A stretch of 64,000 nt of DNA, from NCBI GenBank assembly GCA_900088475.1, contig FLMG01004002.1, positions 6,138 through 70,137 on the forward strand. The letters are read 5' to 3'. Both the position numbers and the translations under genes were made by a program. Under the pieces are notes generated by a model. The model saw nothing but the letters and a program-made list of their open reading frames with translations, was not told the origin of the DNA and searched no databases. Numbering within the stretch: position 1 is the stretch's first letter; every line of letters starts with the position of its first letter. This DNA comes from Hyphochytrium catenoides. Taxonomy: Eukaryota; Sar; Hyphochytriomycetes; Hyphochytriales; Hyphochytriaceae. Below, in pieces: positions 21,910 through 33,620 of the stretch.

Positions 21910-23628
21910 TCAGGAGCTTTCTGTAGGCGCGGCAGGATCGGCTGAAGCTACGGCAGCTTCCTCACCTTCAGGAACCGCAAAGTCATCCTCTGTGGCATAT
22001 CTGCGAAAGAGACAGAGATGGCCACGGCACAAACTTTCGGTGAACACGAGCTTGTATCGATGATCGTCGAGACAGTTGATGGGAGGGGCAGAGGGTGATG
22101 CTCTAAGCAGAGGCGTGATTGAACAATCGTAAGGCCAACGGGGCAGCAACAAAAGATTTAGACATGAGATGCGACGAACTGAAGGGACAGTGAAGTAGCC
22201 TCTGATGTTAGCGTGGTGGTCTACTCACAAGATTTTGAAGACTTGGGGCACTATGCCTTCCTTCTGCTGTTCCTCTGGAAGAGACTGCAGTAATATCTCA
22301 ATGTCTCGCAGCTTGCCAAAATAGAAGTCTCTCTCCTTCTCCAGCCCTTCCACCTATCAAGAGTCACAAAGAAAGAGACTAAACATCTCATCTAACCCCA
22401 GAGAGGCCATTGTCGAGCCCTACCGTGAGGCGCAGCTCTGCGTTCATTGTGTTCAGTTCGTCTAGCTGTGTCTGAAGTTGGTTAACCTGGGCTAGGACTG
22501 GACATAAAAGAAACGAGCCATGAGCTTACCAGAAAAGAGACGGCGGAGTTTAAAGACCATATCGGGACTGAGTAGAGTCAACTGAGACAAGGTGAGAGGT
22601 CAAGCACTATGAATAAAATAGAGTACATCAGCCCCAAGATAGATGTAGGAGACACAGCATTTATAGTCAGTGATGGATGTCACGGAGGGGCAAGAAGAAG
22701 CAATGCACAGGACAGTTCACCACATTAGAAGGCTCTCTCTACCTCCTGGATCGTTCGCTGCCGGCGCTGGCTTGGGAGACTTTGAAGCTGGAGCCTTACT
22801 TACAGCAGCCCTTGTGGCACCTTTTTTCCAGGCGTCAGACACCTCGCTATAGCTAAATGCGCAAAGTTCCTTATTCACTTACCGACAGGCTTGTTGGTGG
22901 TGGGCGCAGCCTTACGTGTAATTGAAGGCTTACGAGTGGCAGTCGAACCGCGTGCAGAGGAGCTGCTGCCTGGAGTGGAAGCGGTGACAGGAGAGCCACC
23001 TGCTGGGGCATTGAATTGATAAAGGTTCCCGCCTTTTCCCTTCAATCGAACGGCCATCGCGTCATATGGCGCACCGCTGCTATTGAGCTCATGGAACCGC
23101 TTTAACCACTGCATAAACTCTAGGTTGTCCTGATATTTAGCTCTGATGAGCTTATCTACATCAACATGCTGTCCAGATTCACAAGAGAATCGTTAGAAGT
23201 AGATTGGGAGAAAATGATCGATCAAGCGCAACTGACCTTATCTATCTTCAGTCGATCAAATGCTTGCTGCAAGACCTTGTAGTTATCAATGAAGTCATAG
23301 TCGTGCTTAGCAGCCCAATTGACTTTTTGCATGGGCACCTTGCCTGAACCAGCGGCGCAGTCATGAGATAATGCATAGTGGCTACATAGACTGCATAAAC
23401 TCACCAGGGAATACACTGTCAAGGATCTGGCAAGCGATTGCACCTTTGCGAAGAGTGATTAGGTCTCACGAATCGATAAGGGTTATCTCTCTGATGTTAA
23501 GCCTTACCTGAGGCAGTCTGTTCAATCTTCGTAAGATTGCTCTGGCAAAGTCCATTAACCCAGTCAAGAATCTCCTTTCGACCCACGAAGTAGGCTCCTT
23601 CCATCATGCCAAAGCTTTCGGCCGCCAT
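21910..23628 (-). CDS. EB1: EB1-family microtubule plus-end tracking protein, 306 aa
   Basis: Eight exons join in phase: 23628-23508, 23443-23405, 23343-23237, 23168-22883, 22820-22743, 22497-22424, 22353-22229, 22000-21910. The N-terminal calponin-homology domain includes [20 protein letters not shown], a short exon giving [11 protein letters not shown], then [20 protein letters not shown] and [12 protein letters not shown] Ser/Ala/Pro/Lys-rich basic linker follows, then a coiled coil ([20 protein letters not shown]) and the EB homology domain [17 protein letters not shown] ending ILYATEDDF. The length is normal for EB1. The C-terminus is PAAPTESS, so the EEY/F tail that binds CAP-Gly proteins in animal and fungal EB1 is missing. 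It acts in the cytoplasm and at basal bodies/flagella. Divergent to VKOR. Confidence 0.95.
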
Positions 23629-23944
23629 GGTTATAAGAAGGGGATGGAAGTATGCAGAGAACACTTGCTAGGACTGTCGCTTCCCGATCGAGGAGTTGTA
23701 TAAAGCAACCAAAGCCAGAGTTGGAAGCTCTCTGCGGCTGAGATATATGGGAGGCGGAGGGCGGAGGGCAATGACGAGCCGAAGTCTGGAGATGCTGCAC
23801 AGATGAGAGAGTCTGGGCGTTTGGGCGAGGAGGCTGCGGATCACAGCCACGGCCCAACTTCCACTTTCCTGCTCCTTCCCTTCCCTCCTCCCAACCTTTT
23901 TGAACTTCCAGCCTTATCCCTGATAGAAGCGGTCTGATCCAAGA

Positions 23945-24217
23945 ATGGGCCTTAAAAGTCCGTTAGCGGTAGGGAGTACAACACGGTTACGGGTACGCAC
24001 AGCCGAGCCGATGCTACAACGACAGCAGTTAGCTCAGGCTTTTGTGTCTGCCTGTGATGAACAAGAAGAAGATTCTTCTGCAGATTCCTCGTTCTTCGCT
24101 CGACCCATCCATCACCAGGAGGCGAAAGCAGATGATGAAGACAGACAACAAAAGAAGGCAGCCTCTATACTGCTAGCCAGATCAGCAACTCGAGAGACGA
24201 GAGCGATACGTCCCTAG
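23945..24217 (+). CDS. Small hypothetical ORF in the EB1/VKOR promoter region
   Basis: Uninterrupted 90-codon frame from ATG to stop, encoding a Gln/Asp/Ala-rich, basic C-terminal peptide (starts MGLKSPLAVGSTTRLRV). No domain or signal peptide. It sits in the 715-bp divergent spacer, 127 bp before the VKOR start and on the same strand, so it could also be an upstream ORF in the VKOR leader or chance. Confidence 0.25.
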   Translation: MGLKSPLAVGSTTRLRVRTAEPMLQRQQLAQAFVSACDEQEEDSSADSSFFARPIHHQEAKADDEDRQQKKAASILLARSATRETRAIRP

Positions 24218-24343
24218 TTACAGAGGGCGGACAAGTTAAACATCTAATCAAGAAGCTGGGGCTTTGCAGAGTATAAAGACTCGCACGAGCTTCTTACAGC
24301 CAAGAAGTGATTGAAAAAGGATAGAAAACGCCCAACCAGAGTG

Positions 24344-25020
24344 ATGATGCGGGCTGTAGCATTGCTGGGCATTTTCATCTGCCTATATGGGTACTATGTA
24401 AACCAAAGAACTCGGGAAGACCCTTTCTACAAAGCCTTATGTGACGGAACTTGGTACAGTTGCAGCAAGGTTACTCTTGAGCTCTAGATCCTGTCGCTAC
24501 TCACTGCCATTCCTAATCAAGTGCCTCTTGCCCCATGTAAAATCCCTAGGTGGTGAGTAGTGAGTATGGCCGCCTATTGCTGAAGTGGAAAATAGTCTCA
24601 GCGGATTCTTTATTGAATATCCCGAACACCATGCTCGGTAATATCAGCCTTTCTCTGTGGGTCTTCGAGGGCAATAGTGCTTATCATAATAACGACGTTC
24701 CCCTGTACAGGTCTGGCCTACTTTACTCTTTGTTTGTTCTTTCCCACTGTCGAGAAGTCTCCAGGAGCAAGGCTGTTCTATCGGTTCACCGCAATAGTGT
24801 CAATGGTGTGTCCTTTCCTTGTCCGTCGCATCGAGGTTTTCTTTCACTAAGCTCAAGTCTCCGTCAGGTTGTCCAGTGCTATCTCGCATACATTCTTGCC
24901 TTCGTACTCAAGGACTTCTGCCTAATATGCGTAGCGACTTATGTCCTGAACGGTTACTTATTCTGGCGAATCTTCCGTTCCCCAACCAAGGCGGGAAAAG
25001 GGAAGTCGAAGAGGGCCTGA
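24344..25020 (+). CDS. VKOR: Vitamin K epoxide reductase (VKORC1-like), 153 aa
   Basis: Four exons join in phase: 24344-24469, 24550-24637, 24711-24805, 24868-25020. The protein is a four-helix ER membrane enzyme that reduces quinones while forming protein disulphides. The first helix (AVALLGIFICLYGYYV) is followed by the loop pair Cys in ALCDGTWYSCSK, the segment SSEYGR, NTMLGLAYFTLCLFF, and the last helix FVLKDFCLICVATYVLN, which holds the active-site CLIC. The C-terminus GKSKRA has Lys at -3 and -5, an ER-retrieval (KxKxx) pattern as in animal VKORC1. The loop cysteines are one residue closer together than I recall for the human enzyme. It is a stand-alone VKOR without the fused thioredoxin domain of plant and cyanobacterial forms. 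Converges with the cyclophilin. Confidence 0.93.
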
Positions 25021-25192
25021 TGGCCGCTAAGTGCATAGGTTGTCCTATGAAAATAGACATGGACTGAACCAGCAGAAGTCGCTGCGATTAAGAGAGTAAA
25101 ATACTGGTCATTTCTTTTAACGGGAAGTTGCAGGATATGGAGCTGCTTCTTAGAGGAGCTTCACCCCGCCCGATGCGTGGTTGGCGCCATTC

Positions 25193-25984
<792 letters not shown>

Positions 25985-26843
25985 CTTTCTGGTCGGTTCT
26001 GTTTGAACGCTAGGCAGCACTGGGGGTTGCTATGAAGTAGAAGTGGTGAAATGAGCTTTATGGATGAAGATCGGAACTTGTTCTTAGGAAGGATCTCTTC
26101 TGCTTTCTGATGACAGGGAATCTACAGCGGTCAGGGGTCAGGGGTAGATGGTGGGCTGTTCCTCTCCTACTCCTGTCTTCTGAGCCACAAATGAGATCTT
26201 TTCTCCTTCAGCATGGAGCAGCCAGACAGAATCCTACCCAGCACGGTGCCCTACTTTCGGACTCTTACATGGTTGATCCGTGTGCTAGATAGCCCTTGTT
26301 ATGTGGTCTGGCATCCGCTAACTGGACTTTCCTCATTCAGAACAATAGCTCACCTTATTACGGATATAGTAATTAGCATCACTGGGGGCTGGAGAGAATC
26401 CTGGCTGTTACCGGCCGAGTCTCGAAAGTAAGCGATATCAACGAAAACAAACCTGGCCTGCAGACTGCAGATCAACAGATTGAAGAATACAGAGCTTGGA
26501 CACTCAGTGCACTCAGCCAGCGCCCTGGCGCCCGTATTCTCTGCCCGTGCAAGTAGGACCAGGCGTCGCCCTTTGAGTTCAGAGAAGTGACGTTTAGCCC
26601 AAACCACATCCATTGTCCTATGAAGAGCTTGGATTGACGAAGTGCTTACACTGTTTCTCAAAGTACAGTTATCATGAGCCTTTATTATTAGCCCGGAGAA
26701 GCATACGCTCCCAGAGGAGGCCTAGAACCGAGTCAAGGAGATGCCAGTTAGTGGCCGATGCTCTGCAGGATTTATAAGACTTCAGGATCCACTATATCCT
26801 TTCGATAGCGCAGTCGCACAGCGGTGTCGTGGTGGCACCTGTC
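25985..26843. other. Divergent promoter spacer, cyclophilin / DUF1853
   Basis: No gene supported. A minus-strand frame at 26350-26661 has no recognisable content. Confidence 0.5.
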
Positions 26844-28971
26844 ATGGCCCTGAGATACACAGCTGAGCAGTTGCGTTCGCATCAGCATAAAATAACTCGG
26901 TTCTTACTTACCTTTGAGAACCATGTCGTACGTGATATAGCTTGGATCTTGGTAGGTCTTACACATTGTAAGCTGGGTGATCGAGATGGGAAGTCATCAC
27001 AGGGACAGGCGCTAGAGCGAGGCAAAAGAAAGGTAGCAGCTAGAACGATCTTGGTAGGTCTTACACATTATAAACTGGGTGATCGAGATGGGAAATCGTC
27101 ACAGGGACAGGCCTAGAGCGACGCAAAAGAAAGGTAGCAGCTAGAACTGTCATTGAAAGAACTGAGCACATTCAATCGGTCTATTATGTTACAGGCAACA
27201 CCGTCCCTCATGATTGGCTCAGAAGGTGCGATTGCCCTAAGGTTATGGACTCTATCATGAAGTAGTGAAGTTATTGTTTAACTTGTACATAGAGTGTCGC
27301 TGGATGTTAGAATAAGTCCTCATCTTTGAGCCCTCACTCATGCTGCCCCACCTCCAACTCCACTTGTATGGCTTTACGCGCCATATGTGAGGGCTCAAAC
27401 AGATATCCGTGTCCTTGGAGATGAAGAAATGTCGACGCTTCTCGCAAACTCATTAGGCTGGCTCCGGGATTGCGACAATCGGCCAGAGCATGTCAAGCGT
27501 TGGCTGAACAACCAGCGAATCACTAGACTTGGCTCCTACTTTGAAAGTACGGGATGGAAGCGCTGTTTTCTTCCCTGGCGTCAGTCTTTGATAGAACCCT
27601 CTTCACGTTTTGACCTCCCAGAATGCTACGAGTATTTCTTTCGCTATTCTCCAGCAACGAAAGATTTCACGGATCTGAGGCACCGGGTCCGAATTCGATC
27701 TCGGAGTGATAGACGGCGATCAACCTTGGGAGAGTTTGATATCCTCTACCGGGAGGTAGGTGCCCACGGCAGTGCATGAGGTGCCTGCTCACAGAGCGCC
27801 ATGCTCAGGTGGGATAATCGAGTCCACAAGGATGTAGGGAAGGATACCTGACGGCTGATGGAATGTGAGGGTGCAAGAGATTGTCAGACAAAAGGGACAA
27901 GCCCGCCCGTTCTTACTCTCATCGAGTCTCTGTCGGTTAAAATGAATAGGTCCAGGATCCAGCAACAATCCACCATCTTGAGCTCTCGGTACAGGTCATG
28001 CTGGACCGTCGTCGGCGCCATGACTATCTAAATATCGGAGAGCACGACTTTGAACGCTTCGTCGGGCCTCATGCTCTAGAGTCCTTGACAACAAGGACCG
28101 AGCGCTGGAGACGCCAAGTTCTGCTATCTCATCAGGAAGAAGCACTTGTTGTGCTGTCAAAGGATACAGGCTATGGCCCCGTGCAACGCGTATTATCCCG
28201 CTGCTTGTTGAAAGGTCTTTGTTTCCCAGCGTAAAATGCACTAAGTGGTAGATTGATACAGTTCGAAATCGCTCATTCTGACGTCTTCATCGTCTTTCGT
28301 GGTTGCAGGGTACTTTCTCTATGAGTGGCGGGATTGGGTTGCTTATGTCTCTGGGCTTGAAGGTAAGTAGTCATCTACGACCGTTGAAGGACTGGCACAT
28401 TTTCAGTGGGTCTTTACAACGCCCTCATCATCGTAGGCGTCATTACGGACCTCGCCAACGCTAGAGGAGCTAGCCCAGAACAACAATGGAGTGACCAGCA
28501 TGGTTTAAGGTGGAATCCACTACACCTCAAGGGCTGGTGGACTGATCTACCAGAAGAACTGGCGGCCTCAAATCCCAATTCGTATTGGGTTGCACCCATG
28601 CGGTTGCAATGGTAGGAACAGTAAGGGTCCTTCGTAAGCTGAGATACTCCCAGTCGTAATTGAGCTGTCACTTCTATGCCCTGCTTCTCCGCCATCTGAT
28701 CGTTCTAACATATACGCTTTTACTTCTGCTGAAACTTAATCCCAGGCTTAGCCCTTTAAGTATCAAAACGTTTAGGACGGACGTGGACGCTGTCCTGACT
28801 GGACTGCAGATGGTTGAGTACGTTCGCTTTGCCCAGGCTGCTGCCCGGAAGGCAAATTACTCTCACGGACAGCGCCTTCTCTTAGTGGAGCTAATGGAAG
28901 ACCCGGACTCTGCCAGTTTGCAAGAGGTTAGCAGGGGACTGGTGCTTGAAACTGGATGGAGGATGGGCTAG
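26844..28971 (+). CDS. DUF1853-family protein, seven exons
   Basis: Exons: 26844 to about 26955, about 27403-27546, 27622-27755, 27956-28214 (or from 27950), 28309-28362, 28407-28611, 28746-28971; all but the first junction join cleanly in phase. The order of conserved blocks matches the bacterial DUF1853 family: HVVRDIAWIL, RITRLGSYFE, the signature RSTLGEFDILYRE, IHHLELSVQVML (equivalent of HWEVAVKFYL), RFVGPH, LLKGYFLYEW, NPLHLKGWWTDL, WVAPMRLQWLSP, and a final LLLVELMEDPD...EVSRGLVLETGW. About 330 residues, the usual family length. Function is unknown; the block pattern has been noted as nuclease-like by analogy only, and I do not claim it. The exon 1/2 junction is uncertain because of a tandem duplication that repeats the donor; the intron before exon 6 is only 44 nt. 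Confidence 0.8.
26945..27147. repeat. Imperfect 102-bp tandem duplication across the end of DUF1853 exon 1
   Basis: Copy 1 is 26945-27046, copy 2 is 27047-27147 with a few substitutions and one deletion. Both contain CTTGGTAGGTCTTACAC, so the exon 1 splice donor is present twice. Confidence 0.9.
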
Positions 28972-29238
28972 CATAAGCTACTGAAGACTCCACATAACGA
29001 TAGAGGTGAGCCAGAGTCTAAAGTTGGGTTCTCCCGCTGAAAAGTTGATGGGAATGGCTGTAGATATAGGAGAAGGCCGATAACATGAGGGGAGAGGCAC
29101 TGGATTGAAGCAAGTAATGAGCAAGCAGGGGTCACAGAGACACACAGAAAGCTAGTCGAAACACAAGCCGTCCTGTGTGACTCAAGACATCTTTTCTATG
29201 GCGCTGGGTGCTAAAAGCAGTTTCGTCCATCGTCATCA
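28972..29238. other. Convergent spacer, DUF1853 / DysF-PH-VPS9
   Basis: 267 bp holding both 3' ends; nothing else seen. Confidence 0.6.
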
Positions 29239-32200
29239 TTATAAGCCGTCCTTAGGCTGCGCGTCCTTGATATAAGTTATGGCTGCTTCAAAAAGGGTAA
29301 CATAATAGCCTAGCTCTCCTGTTTGCAGGCATGGTGGGAGGAGATAGGATATGAGGTGCATCTGGAGAAGAGCATTGCGTAATGCACTTCTGCAAATGGA
29401 AAAAATAAATATTGGAAGAAAGTCGTCCGCTCCCAGAGAGCGATCTTCTCCTGGATGCTCCTCCTTAAACTCTGAGTAAAGAGCACTAGCAGCCTCAACA
29501 ATAGCCTAGGTGAAAAAGATAGATTTTGGTAAGCTCTTCGGTTGAAGTACGTGCGCCTTTAAACTTCCTGGCTTTACCCCTGTTCTTCTTGCATGTCTCC
29601 TTTACTCTTATTGTTCTGCCATTTTGTCTGTTGCTAGTTCGTTGGAGGTAAACACCTTCCAACCAGAATGCCCGCGACCCCTAGCTAACTACTCCATGTT
29701 TCACATTGGGCAATCTTTAATCCTTTACAAGGACGTGCAGGGACCTACCGCCTGTTTTTCTGAGGGCAAGGATAGCTGTTCAATCGTATCGACGGCCTGG
29801 ATGACCTTATACCAGTCACGAGGAGATTGGTCGGCCTCCGGTATACCAAACCAACCCTGGGGCTTCAAAGAGAGCCATGACAGCTGCTGTGAGAAATGTT
29901 GCGCGGCCCGTGGAGAAGCGGCTGCCGATAGGGCTTCGTAAATTGATTCCTGGGGTTACTTGGTTTAGCTTTTCGGTAAACGCCTGATAGCTTTCTGATG
30001 CTTAGATGAAGCCATACCTGCAGCGCGGGGAACACCGTCCTCTCTAGCTCCAGCTGAGGTTGTAGTTAGCATGGTAAATTGGAGCGAAGAGAGATATAGA
30101 GAAAGAACAACCCCCGTTAGAACAGGTCCCTTGCGAAGTTGAGGCTACTTGTCAAGGCTGACAGAAAGACTAACAGTTTCTTTCCTACCATTACTCGACT
30201 GGACAATCTCTTCGTGCCTTCTCCATCCGGAAATAATGTAGAGACATCAACAAGCTTTCCTCGTTCATCATGTATACGGTCGACTACACGTGGAAGCATT
30301 CCATTCAAGAAGCTGCGATAGTTGGACAGAGCATCCCACGAAGCCTCTGGGGTTGCAAAGTGTCCTCCGTGGAGTCTAGTGCGAAGCTCTTTCTTGAATG
30401 CCTTGATCTGCCGGCCAAAGAGTCGTAAGTGAAGGATTGAGGCTTACGTTGACTCCTACCCCTCAATCAAAACAATTGTCCTTATCATACCGTTGTTAAC
30501 CGCCCGTAATGCCAACTATATGGGTGATCAACTAGCATCCTTCATTCCCTACTCATCTTTACTTACGAATCGTTTGCACATGGCTTGAACAACCTCATCG
30601 CCCACAGTGGCCCTTATAGTCAAAATAAGAAGAGAAGACGGTGGACGCCGTTCAATAAACAGTCACCAGAAATGTGACTTCGAGATGGTGAACCTACCGC
30701 GCCATATCGGTAAGAGCCCGCGATGAAATAACGGACGCATCTTCTTCACCTTGGGCACTAAAGCCGAAGACTTGGGAATAGACACGTCTGCGCCGCTGCC
30801 GAGATGGTATGAGGGACGACAGGCATTAGGCTCGGCAGGCAAAGGTGGTATTTCATAGAAGCCAATATCATATTAGAGAGCAAGTATGCAGATAATCGGA
30901 GAAACTAGTCAATGTGGTCCATCGCCCTATCCTTTGAGGATAGTGGACATGTCAGAAGGCAGCTCTCATAATCAGAGCTACCTCAAAGAGCTTCTGAAAT
31001 TGTTCCTCTTTGGCCCGTGAGCGGAAAGAGAGAACAGAGATCACGGCATCCTCCACTTCACAGACCCAATCCTCTCGGTCAGACGGTTCGTCTGCCTGCA
31101 ATAGCAAGGTCCGGGAGCAGGCAACCACCACAAAGGTGTTCTCTCGGCCTAGAGAATATCGTGTTAAATCAATAAGGTCCTTCTCAGACGCGGCCACTGC
31201 TTGACAAGAGTTATGTTAAGAAGAACGAAGACCTTGATAGCTGCTCAGAATGAGGTTGATGTCGTGGGACCAGTAGGAGGAGGACGATTTTAATTATCCT
31301 CCTTTCATACACCTTTACCTGAGTCATACATATCCGTATAGTGGACTTGGCAAGGAAAATCACTGATTAAAATATCGTCCTTGGGCTTCTTGCAGGCTTC
31401 ATCGGCGTACCACCGGAGGGCAACTCCATCTGAAGTAAAGAAATATCGCCGCCACTGCTGGCTGAGTGCAGTTTAGCAGAACAATGAGTAAGGTGCGGTA
31501 GTGGAAGCAGACCTCTCCAAGTTAGCATGCATGGACAGCTAATGTTGTGCGACGATCATGGACGGAGAGATTGCGAAGTGACAACGAATGAGAAAGAAAA
31601 TGAGGGTCAGAACTCGCTAAAAACGTTTGAACGCGTACCCTGGCACTTACAAAGTCATCTCGGTTGACCAAACACCCAAGTGCATACGAGAAACCAGAAG
31701 CCTTATCGGAGGTTGTGAAGAACAAGAAGAGTGTCAGTTGACGCCTCTACCTGTGCTCTTTATACAAGTGTAGCCATCCTTTCTTTCCCTCCCATTGATC
31801 GAGCTTCGTCTTCTCCTCTCCCCTCCACCACGCGACCGGCCCAAGCTCCCGTTGTCTAACCCATTTTCGCCGCCTAACGCTCACCCCTGACTCCTCCCTC
31901 GGCCTTGGATTCCTAGCTAGAGAGTGAAAGCTGTGTCCGTAAATCCAGCCTGAGTTAGGAGCGTGGAGGGCGAAGAGATGTCAGATACTGGATTCGGTGG
32001 GATCAAGCTTTCAACGTAAGCATATGAAATATGAATGGTGTTCATCTAAGGATGAGAAGAGATGAAGAGGACGTTATGTAAGTCTGCCGGAGAAGATTCC
32101 CTGATATGTGCGCCTTCATAGCGACGAGTATTCCATAGGGCGAACACACTGTATGGATCTACATACGCCTTATCCTTACCTTGGCCGTCGCACTGACCGT

Positions 32201-33027
32201 CTCGTTTCTCAATCTCCCAGGCGGTAACCCATCCCCAGCCCTTGCTGTCGGCCCCAGTACCTGAAGACGGAGACGTGGGAGGGAGAGATACTCGCGGAAA
32301 AACGTGAGTAGAGTGGTTCCCATCTGCATCGCTGTACTTCCTCCTCTCTGTCAATAGCAGGTAGAGACCATGCCTGCATGGGGTTTGTCACGAGGTTGCC
32401 GAAGAGGAGAGGAAGGGCAGTAGTCAGCAGCAGTGAAGTGCCATGGAAGGGTGGAGTCATTATGTCCCTGCAGCGAGCGTCCACTCACCTCGAGCCCCAG
32501 CCTCCAAAGAGGGAGCTGTACCTCTGATTCTCATAGACTTCTTCCGTCTGGACCACCCGGGGATTTGCTGCCCCAAGTGACCGTCGTCTTAACGAAGAGA
32601 GTCGAATCACAGCCTTGAGAGCCATCAGAGATCGGCTGGCGCCGCCTGAATGCCCTCTTTCGACCGATTTCTCAGATGCATGGGTGGTTAATTCCTCCCT
32701 TTCCTCCCCTTGAGTTCCTGCATCTGCGACCCCAGGAATTGGGGGAGGAGTTGCGGAGTGGAGGTTTGACGTCTTTTGCAGACAATCGCAAGGTGGAGAA
32801 GGAAGTGGGGTCGGAAGCGTTGAACTGATGCAAGTGCAGCTTTCGAGCTCCAACGACTGTAGCAAAGCGCAATCTGGGCAAGCACTGCTCCCTTCCATTA
32901 TGGGCGAAGCGCCGATTGCCACATCTTTCTTAACGTCGCGGAGGCCATTCTGCCGGGAAAAGGATCCACGTTTCTTCAGAAGCCCGCCGACATCAGAAGT
33001 GGGAGGAAGCGATTCCTGTTCCGCCAT
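29239..33027 (-). CDS. DysF-PH-VPS9 protein, putative Rab5-family GEF, 718 aa
   Basis: Eleven exons join in phase: 33027-32489, 32373-32180, 31949-31751, 31461-31319, 31196-30982, 30795-30698, 30612-30567, 30407-30189, 30053-30018, 29949-29749, 29505-29239. Residues 1-160 are low complexity. A DysF domain follows: VYENQRYSSLFGGWGSR, LTERRKYSDADGN, GWGWVTAWEIEKRDGQ, GWIYGHSF and SVRRRKWVRQREL. A PH domain starts at GWLHLYKEH (about 300), continues QQWRRYFFTSDGVALRWYAD, and ends with EDWVCEVEDAV. The C-terminal VPS9 domain (about 550-712) has KPQGWFGIPE, ADDFLPIFIF with Asp657/658, and ELGYYVTLFEAA with Tyr697/698, the residues that drive exchange in Rabex-5. VPS9 domains activate Rab5-type GTPases on endosomes; DysF occurs in peroxisomal Pex30-type proteins, ferlins and TECPR1. 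The function of the combination is inferred. Confidence 0.88.
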
Positions 33028-33620
33028 TGGAGTGTGACACTCAGCCCAGCAACTCTTCAGCAGAGCTCTTTTCCGAAGCCAATGCAGATCCCTACATCTC
33101 CGATTCAGGTATCGCAGGACGCTTGTACTACATTGAATTAGTCTCTCTTTAGAAAGTGACTCTACCCTCTCTCTTCTGATGTCTCATCCCGGCTTATGCT
33201 AACCCTTTCTCTCGTTTGCTCTTGTTCCTCACGCCGCGCTGAGCACTTGGATCGACCCGTTTGAGACGCTGAAAGAGTCCATGCTGCCTCTGCGCTGGGC
33301 CGACCTACCCCCGCAGGCCATCATCAGAACAGTTACAAGACTGGAGACTTTCACTACTTGAAAAGGATCGGAGATGTCCAGGGGGTGTTCTGAAAATGCC
33401 CTCATTATCTGGGAGGAGCAGCAGAGAAAGATTTTTGTGCCTTTTGTCGCATCAACAAATGAAGCTTTTGCTGCGAAGGGCAGGGCGTGCAGACCTGGAG
33501 GAGATGGGCTACGTGTCCACAGCTCATCGGGGGAAGTGGTGACCAAGCGCATGGACGGATCATCCTGCCTTCTTGTCGCGGCCTCACGATGGAGTAGCTG
33601 GTGAAGAGGTCTATAGAACG
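33028..33620. promoter_or_regulatory. Divergent promoter region, DysF-PH-VPS9 / COG5
   Basis: 593 bp between two start codons on opposite strands. Both genes act in endomembrane traffic, so shared control is plausible. I see no TATA box I would defend. Confidence 0.5.

Noticed and set aside
26350-26661. 103-codon minus ORF as an upstream exon of the cyclophilin
   Set aside because: The cyclophilin is complete from its ATG at 25984, and this frame has no recognisable content.
31522-31725. Minus-strand frame SDKASGFSYALGCLVNRDDF as a PH-domain exon
   Set aside because: The exon ending at 31751 (GWLHLYKEH) joins the exon starting at 31461 (QQWRRYFF) in phase and completes the PH domain; this frame lies in the intron.
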